Shown here piece by piece: positions 31,250 through 35,372 of a stretch of 35,372 nt of DNA (its first letter is position 1; every line of letters starts with the position of its first letter). The stretch is from Lachnoclostridium sp. (GTDB taxonomy: Bacteria > Bacillota > Clostridia > Lachnospirales > Lachnospiraceae): positions 1 through 35,372 of the forward strand of contig JAETRR010000042.1 in assembly GCA_021770065.1 (NCBI GenBank), written 5' to 3'. The position numbers and the translations under genes were made by a program. Under the pieces are notes generated by a model. It saw nothing but the letters and a program-made list of their open reading frames with translations. It did no database searches and was not told where the DNA came from.

Positions 31250-33277
31250 TTATTTAATACGGAACTGTCCGATAAGCTGGTTCAATGTCCGTGCCTGGTT
31301 GGACAGTTCGTTGGAAATAGCGGCGCTCTCCTCGGCTGCAGCGGAATTTGCCTGGGTCACCTGGGAAACCTCCTTGATTCTGCTCTCCACGGAAACGATC
31401 ATTTCCGACTGCTGGACACTGGCAAGAGAGATCTCATCCATCAGTGTCTTGATGGACTGGATGCATTCATTAATCACCTGCATTGCGGAAATGGCAAGGC
31501 CGGTGGATTTTGATCCGGTTTTTACATTCTCAATGGAGCGGCCGATTAAGGTGCCTGTGCTGCTTGCTGCTTCGGCAGACTTGGCCGCAAGATTCCGTAC
31601 CTCATCTGCAACCACGGAAAAGCCTTTTCCGGCACTTCCGGCCCGGGCAGCCTCGACGGCCGCGTTCAGTGCAAGAATATTTGTCTGAAAGGCGATGTCT
31701 TCTATTGTTTTTATGATACTGCCGATCTGGTTGGAGGATTTTTCTATATTGGATGTGGCTGAAAGCAGCTGTTCCATTTTGGTATCAGCCTCTGCCGCAT
31801 AGCCGTTTGCCCGATCCACAATATCGCTGGCATTGCTGCAGCGGACTGTGCTGGTTTGGATTTGAGCGGTAATGTCCGTCATATTGGCGGCCAGCTTATC
31901 AATGGAAACCTTCTGCTGCACCGTTCCCTGAGACAGAGCCTGGGCACCGGCAGATACCTGGTTGGCACCGTTATTTACCTGGTTTGCGATCTCCGTAATA
32001 TCACTCATAACATTTATGAGATGGGAGCGGATGCTTTTGAGGCTCTGGGCCAGAACTTTAAAATCACCGATATAATAGTCCTCGTTTTCTGACACATCCA
32101 CGGCAATATTCCCGTTTGCCATCTCACCTAAAATACGGCCGATATCCTCAATGGTCTTCCGCAGGCAGTCGCATACATGGTGGATGGTTCCGGCAATCAT
32201 ACCGATCTCGTCTGTTCTCCCATAAAACGGTTCCAATTCCCGGTCAACGGAAAGCTCCAGATTCCCCAGGCGGCTGATAGCGCTCTCCATCACCATAAGC
32301 TCCTTTCCTTCCCGGTGAAGGAGCAGAAGGGTAACAAGCATAATGACCGCTTCCACCAGTGCACAGAGAATTCCAACCGTAATGCGCACTGCAGATACTT
32401 TTTCATAGACTTCTGCCGCATTATCGCGGACCATGAAAACCCAGTTTCTGTCTCTTAAATATTTGTACACTACCAGCTGCTTTACTCCGTTTTCATCCTT
32501 GTAAGAGTAAGTACCGGCCTGGGTGCTGCCGTCTGAGCGGATCCTCTTAAGGATTTCCTGGTAGCCGCTGTCGGCAGTCTCGGTATTCAGAAGTTCTTCA
32601 TCTTTATGATACAGGTAAGTGCCGTTCTCCACATTCAGAAAGACGTATTCACTGTTGGGCAGTCCCTTAATATCCAGATTCAGCAGTGCGTCCATAAGGC
32701 GGCTGGCATAAACACCGGCTCCTACATAACCGATGCAGTTCTGTCCATCAAAAAGGGGATAGTACATGGAAATGATCATGCTTCCCGTTCCCGGAGACTT
32801 CATGATACCCAGATTCGTAAGTTCCGGACGGGCCAGGATCGTATCCCGGAATTCATCCAGGGATTCTCCGGTACGGGTGGTTATTCCAATGGCGCCCTGG
32901 GAGGTGTGTGTCAGTATGTAAGTGGAAGGAGTGCCGATGTAAAGACCCTCAAAAACACCTTTGACGGCAGCAAAATCTTCCGTATATTTCTGCCCGCGCT
33001 GTATCAAAGCAGGATTTTCCGGATCAGCCAGAAGATCCCGGACTTCGCTGCTTAGAGCAAAGGCTGTCATATATTCTTCTGCGGAAGAGACATAATCATT
33101 GATAATAGAAGCTCTGGACTCTACGGCATCGATCATCTGGTTAGTGATGTTGTCCTCCACCATGGAAGAAACACGGCCGGATACAATAAACCAGAGCAGC
33201 AGCATGCCGAGAAATGAAATTATTGTAGTGATAATGCTGATACGTGTGGCAAGCTTTCGATTTGCAAGAAACTTCAT
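31250..33277 (-). CDS. Methyl-accepting chemotaxis protein with Cache-type sensor
   Basis: This 675-residue chemoreceptor has a first membrane helix (about 12-36), then an outer dCache-like sensing domain (about 40-295, with [13 protein letters not shown] and [10 protein letters not shown] elements). A second helix (about 300-322), a HAMP domain, and the methylation and signalling domain follow. The highly conserved hairpin tip reads [18 protein letters not shown] with [13 protein letters not shown]. There is no C-terminal CheR-docking pentapeptide. The start has AGGGGG nine bases upstream. No che genes are nearby, so the ligand is unknown. It converges with the GT-C gene 32 bases away. Confidence 0.95.
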   Translation of the reverse strand: MKFLANRKLATRISIITTIISFLGMLLLWFIVSGRVSSMVEDNITNQMIDAVESRASIINDYVSSAEEYMTAFALSSEVRDLLADPENPALIQRGQKYTEDFAAVKGVFEGLYIGTPSTYILTHTSQGAIGITTRTGESLDEFRDTILARPELTNLGIMKSPGTGSMIISMYYPLFDGQNCIGYVGAGVYASRLMDALLNLDIKGLPNSEYVFLNVENGTYLYHKDEELLNTETADSGYQEILKRIRSDGSTQAGTYSYKDENGVKQLVVYKYLRDRNWVFMVRDNAAEVYEKVSAVRITVGILCALVEAVIMLVTLLLLHREGKELMVMESAISRLGNLELSVDRELEPFYGRTDEIGMIAGTIHHVCDCLRKTIEDIGRILGEMANGNIAVDVSENEDYYIGDFKVLAQSLKSIRSHLINVMSDITEIANQVNNGANQVSAGAQALSQGTVQQKVSIDKLAANMTDITAQIQTSTVRCSNASDIVDRANGYAAEADTKMEQLLSATSNIEKSSNQIGSIIKTIEDIAFQTNILALNAAVEAARAGSAGKGFSVVADEVRNLAAKSAEAASSTGTLIGRSIENVKTGSKSTGLAISAMQVINECIQSIKTLMDEISLASVQQSEMIVSVESRIKEVSQVTQANSAAAEESAAISNELSNQARTLNQLIGQFRIK

Positions 33278-33369
33278 CTGGATTTTCCCCCTGCAATAAA
33301 GAATTGAATAGTTTTGTGCACCGGGGCCGGAGATTTACAGAATACAATCCGACATTTCGCGCGCAAATT

Positions 33370-33398
33370 ATTCTAACATATTTTGGCTTATAGTTCAA
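33370..33398 (-). promoter_or_regulatory. Promoter for the chemoreceptor gene
   Basis: On the minus strand TTGAAC (complement of 33393-33398), 17 bases and TAGAAT (complement of 33370-33375), a sigma-A-like promoter. It gives a leader of about 85 bases. Confidence 0.6.
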
Positions 33399-33439
33399 GA
33401 TTGTTGTTGATTCAGGCAGCACAAAAACAGCTGTCTGAG

Positions 33440-33465
33440 TGAATAATAACACTGAATAATAACAT
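33440..33465. repeat. Two tandem 13-base repeats
   Basis: TGAATAATAACAC is followed at once by TGAATAATAACAT, between the divergent promoters of the chemoreceptor and the mogA-like gene. It could be a protein-binding site or slippage product. Confidence 0.6.
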
Positions 33466-33486
33466 GGATAGAAACGGATGTCATAA

Positions 33487-33514
33487 TTGATACAATTTCT
33501 TTTAATATTATGAT
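33487..33514 (+). promoter_or_regulatory. Promoter for the molybdenum-cofactor gene pair
   Basis: TTGATA (33487-33492), 16 bases and TATGAT (33509-33514) stand 34 bases before the ATG at 33549. Confidence 0.5.
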
Positions 33515-33548
33515 AAAATAGAGAAAACAAAGGAAGAGGTGATCAACC

Positions 33549-34052
33549 ATGAAATGGAAAACAGCCATCATCACAGTCAGCGACAGCGGCTTTCAGGGAA
33601 CGAGGGAGGACAAAAGCGGCCCCATGATCCGCAGGCTTTTAGAAGAGGCAGGAGAGTACGAGATTATCCGGGAGGAGCTCGTTCCCGATGATCAGGAAAA
33701 ACTGGAAGAAGTCCTCTGCACCTGCGCCGATACAGAAGGAGCAGATCTCATTCTTACAACCGGCGGCACAGGCTTTTCGAAGAGAGACAGAACCCCGGAG
33801 GCCACCATGAACACAGCCACCAGAAATGCTCCCGGAATTGCAGAGGCCATGCGGGCTCTGTCTCTCAGGGTAACGCCCCGCGCCATGCTGAGCCGGGGAG
33901 CCTCCGTGATCCGCAACGAGACACTTATTGTCAACCTGCCGGGCAGTCCCAAGGCAGTGAAGGAGTGCCTGGAATTTATTCTTCCCTCTCTCCCCCACGG
34001 CCTGGGAATCCTTAAGGGACTGGATGGTGAGTGCGGAGGGACAGCGTCATGA
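33549..34052 (+). CDS. MogA/MoaB family molybdenum cofactor biosynthesis protein
   Basis: This 167-residue protein adenylylates molybdopterin before metal insertion, or is closely related to that enzyme. KTAIITVSDSGFQGTREDKS opens the fold. ADLILTTGGTGFSKRDRTPE (about 65-84) is the nucleotide and molybdopterin binding block, and LIVNLPGSPKAVKE is the conserved C-terminal motif. The length is normal. The start follows GGAAGAGGTGATC. The stop overlaps the next start (ATGA), coupling it to the MOSC-ThiF fusion. Sequence alone does not separate MogA from MoaB activity. Confidence 0.93.
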   Translation: MKWKTAIITVSDSGFQGTREDKSGPMIRRLLEEAGEYEIIREELVPDDQEKLEEVLCTCADTEGADLILTTGGTGFSKRDRTPEATMNTATRNAPGIAEAMRALSLRVTPRAMLSRGASVIRNETLIVNLPGSPKAVKECLEFILPSLPHGLGILKGLDGECGGTAS

Positions 34053-35212
34053 CAGAGGGAACAATCTGCGGCTTAAGCATTCAGGAGGCAAAGGGAAAGC
34101 CTTCCCAAGAGAAAGAGAGCCTTGAGCTTGTTGAGGGAAAGGGAATCCTGGGCGACCGGCATTACGGCGAGACAGATATGCAGGTATGTCTTCTGGAGCA
34201 GGAATGCCGTACTTGGATGGAGGAGCAGGAAGAAAAGGGACTCTGTTTTGGAAGATTCCGGGAGAACATCCGGACTTGTTCCGCAGACATGTCCCTGCTT
34301 GCCAGGGGAGACCGGCTTTGGGCGGGAGACGCCCTTCTTGAGATCACACAGGCAGGAAAGGAGTGCTTTCCCGAATGCCCCAGGCTCAAAGCAGGAAAGG
34401 AGTGCCGCCTGCGACATGCCTGCTCCTTTGCAAAGGTCCTGAAGGGCGGAAATCCGGCTCTTGGGGATGCACTGTCCTTAGCGGAGCATAAGCAGGACGG
34501 GGATCGGTACATAAGGCAGCTTGGACTTCACGGCTTCGGTCCGAAGGGGCAGGAGCGCTTAAGAAAGGCAAAAATTCTCGTTATAGGCGCAGGGGGATTG
34601 GGCTGCCCGGCCATTACCGCCCTGGCAGAAGCAGGTGCAGGCATGCTCGGAATCGCAGACGGGGATACCGTAGCCCTCTCCAATCTGAACCGCCAGTTTC
34701 TCTACACCCCGGAGGACATAGGAAAACCCAAGGCAGAATGCGCCGCCCGGCGGGTGAAGAGATTCCGCCCGGACTGCCGGGTAAAAACATATTCCTGTGC
34801 TTTTGGCCGGGAGGAGCTTCGGAGGGAGGCGCAGGATTACGATTTTATCTTAAGCTGTGTGGACTCCATAGAAACGCGATTCCAGATAAATGAGTTCTGC
34901 AGGACTTTCCAGATCCCCTTTGCGGACGGCGCCATAGACGGAATGTACGGCACGGTACAGGCGGTATTTTCCGGAGAGGACCCCTGTCTTTCCTGCGTGA
35001 ATCCGAAAAAGTCATCTCCAAAGAGGGAGAGCATCTCCTTTGGACCTGTGGCTATGGTGACCGGCACACTGGAGGCACATCTTGCGCTTAAATACCTGTC
35101 GGCCGCAAAAAAGCCCCGGGGCGGACTTTACAGCTTTGACGGAGAAAGCATGACCCTGGAGGAGATTCCGGCAGTAAAAAATCCGGCATGTACAATATGC
35201 AATAAAAAATAA
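34049..35212 (+). CDS. MOSC domain - ThiF/MoeB domain fusion protein
   Basis: This 387-residue protein joins two molybdenum-cofactor domains. Residues about 1-145 are a small MOSC domain: GILGDRHYGETDMQV, then LEITQAGKECFPECPRLK with a cysteine cluster and FAKVLKGG. Residues about 153-387 are ThiF/MoeB-like: RYIRQLGLHGFGPKGQERL, VIGAGGLGCPA (ATP binding, near residue 180) and DTVALSNLNRQFLY. Two CxxC pairs, DPCLSCVNP and NPACTICNKK, form the zinc site. MoeB adenylylates the sulfur carrier MoaD; MOSC domains bind the cofactor or carry sulfur. ATG 34049 overlaps the upstream stop and follows GGAGGG; a GTG at 34031 is in frame but unlikely. Confidence 0.9.
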   Translation: MTEGTICGLSIQEAKGKPSQEKESLELVEGKGILGDRHYGETDMQVCLLEQECRTWMEEQEEKGLCFGRFRENIRTCSADMSLLARGDRLWAGDALLEITQAGKECFPECPRLKAGKECRLRHACSFAKVLKGGNPALGDALSLAEHKQDGDRYIRQLGLHGFGPKGQERLRKAKILVIGAGGLGCPAITALAEAGAGMLGIADGDTVALSNLNRQFLYTPEDIGKPKAECAARRVKRFRPDCRVKTYSCAFGREELRREAQDYDFILSCVDSIETRFQINEFCRTFQIPFADGAIDGMYGTVQAVFSGEDPCLSCVNPKKSSPKRESISFGPVAMVTGTLEAHLALKYLSAAKKPRGGLYSFDGESMTLEEIPAVKNPACTICNKK

Positions 35213-35285
35213 ATGACATTCCTGTGATGATTTATAAAAAAATAACAAAGAAATGCATTTTCGGGTGGAAAAAAATATTTAATAT

Positions 35286-35293
35286 GTTATAAT
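35286..35293 (+). promoter_or_regulatory. Extended -10 promoter for the next, off-window gene
   Basis: TGTTATAAT at 35285-35293 is an extended -10 with a perfect TATAAT (35288-35293). The -35 position (GTGGAA, 35265-35270) is poor. Transcription would start near 35300, just before the structured leader. Confidence 0.6.
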
Positions 35294-35314
35294 GGTGAAG
35301 AAACAAGTAAATAA

Positions 35315-35372
35315 ACTCCGAGTTCTTTCTTCTGACGCAGCCTTTCGCAGCGGGAAGTCAGAACCAATGGGT
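35315..35372 (+). ncRNA. Structured leader, possible molybdenum-cofactor riboswitch (3'-cut)
   Basis: ACTC (35315-35318) can pair with GGGT (35369-35372, window end). Inside, TTCTGAC (35330-35336) pairs perfectly with GTCAGAA (35357-35363) around a GC-rich loop with CCTTTCGCAG and CGGGAA. It lies just after a promoter and downstream of two molybdenum-cofactor genes, the setting of the Moco RNA motif. The exact match to that motif could not be tested here. Confidence 0.4.

Overview
The window looks like chromosome from a Gram-positive anaerobe of the Clostridia, most likely a Lachnospiraceae-type Firmicute of roughly 45-50% GC. This is inferred from the strong AGGAGG-type ribosome binding sites, several TTG starts, sigma-A-like promoters, a Bacillus-type LexA box and the family content. 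No rRNA, tRNA, CRISPR array, phage or intact insertion sequence was found.

Layout. (1) 1-910: the 3' part of an AT-richer ATP-binding transcriptional regulator, cut by the window edge. (2) 911-2955: a gene-poor stretch with a LexA-like site, then the tightly coupled pair sfsA-mutY. (3) 3066-31217: a large cell-surface glycan locus. It holds glf (UDP-galactofuranose), rfbD (dTDP-rhamnose) and a bifunctional fucokinase/GDP-fucose pyrophosphorylase (fkp) divergent from a putative fucosyltransferase. It also holds five GT2 and one GT4 glycosyltransferases, several GT-C-like membrane proteins, a DUF2304-like partner, an MBOAT/SGNH O-acylation pair, two acyltransferase-3 proteins and a CDP-glycerol phosphotransferase-like enzyme. 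A reverse-strand block at 5826-8371 adds a diacylglycerol-kinase-like and a PAP2-like enzyme, and a decayed toxin-antitoxin pair lies beside it. No flippase, polymerase, chain-length regulator or ABC exporter is visible, and rfbA/B/C are missing, so the pathway must be completed elsewhere. (4) 31250-33277: a stand-alone chemoreceptor. (5) 33549-35372: a molybdenum-cofactor pair (MogA/MoaB and an unusual MOSC-ThiF/MoeB fusion), then a promoter and a structured leader that may be a molybdenum-cofactor riboswitch for a gene beyond the window.

The most unusual signal lies between genes. A family of short repeats, partly palindromic, recurs in front of many genes of the glycan locus. The repeats end in a shared GAATAGGAGG-type segment that is itself the ribosome binding site. 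Two copies are arranged as nested, MITE-like inverted repeats (4227-4406 and 20537-20674). Other points of interest are a tandem GT-C pair whose second member has lost the probable catalytic loop, an unrecognised membrane protein with a duplicated C-terminal domain paired with a Sel1-repeat protein, and overlapping divergent promoters of the fucose module.

How the genes may work together: nucleotide sugars from Glf, RfbD and Fkp feed cytoplasmic GT2/GT4 enzymes. A GtrB/DPM-like enzyme charges polyprenyl phosphate for GT-C enzymes acting outside. The MBOAT/SGNH and acyltransferase-3 proteins then acylate the product, and the CDP-glycerol enzyme may add a glycerol- or ribitol-phosphate decoration.
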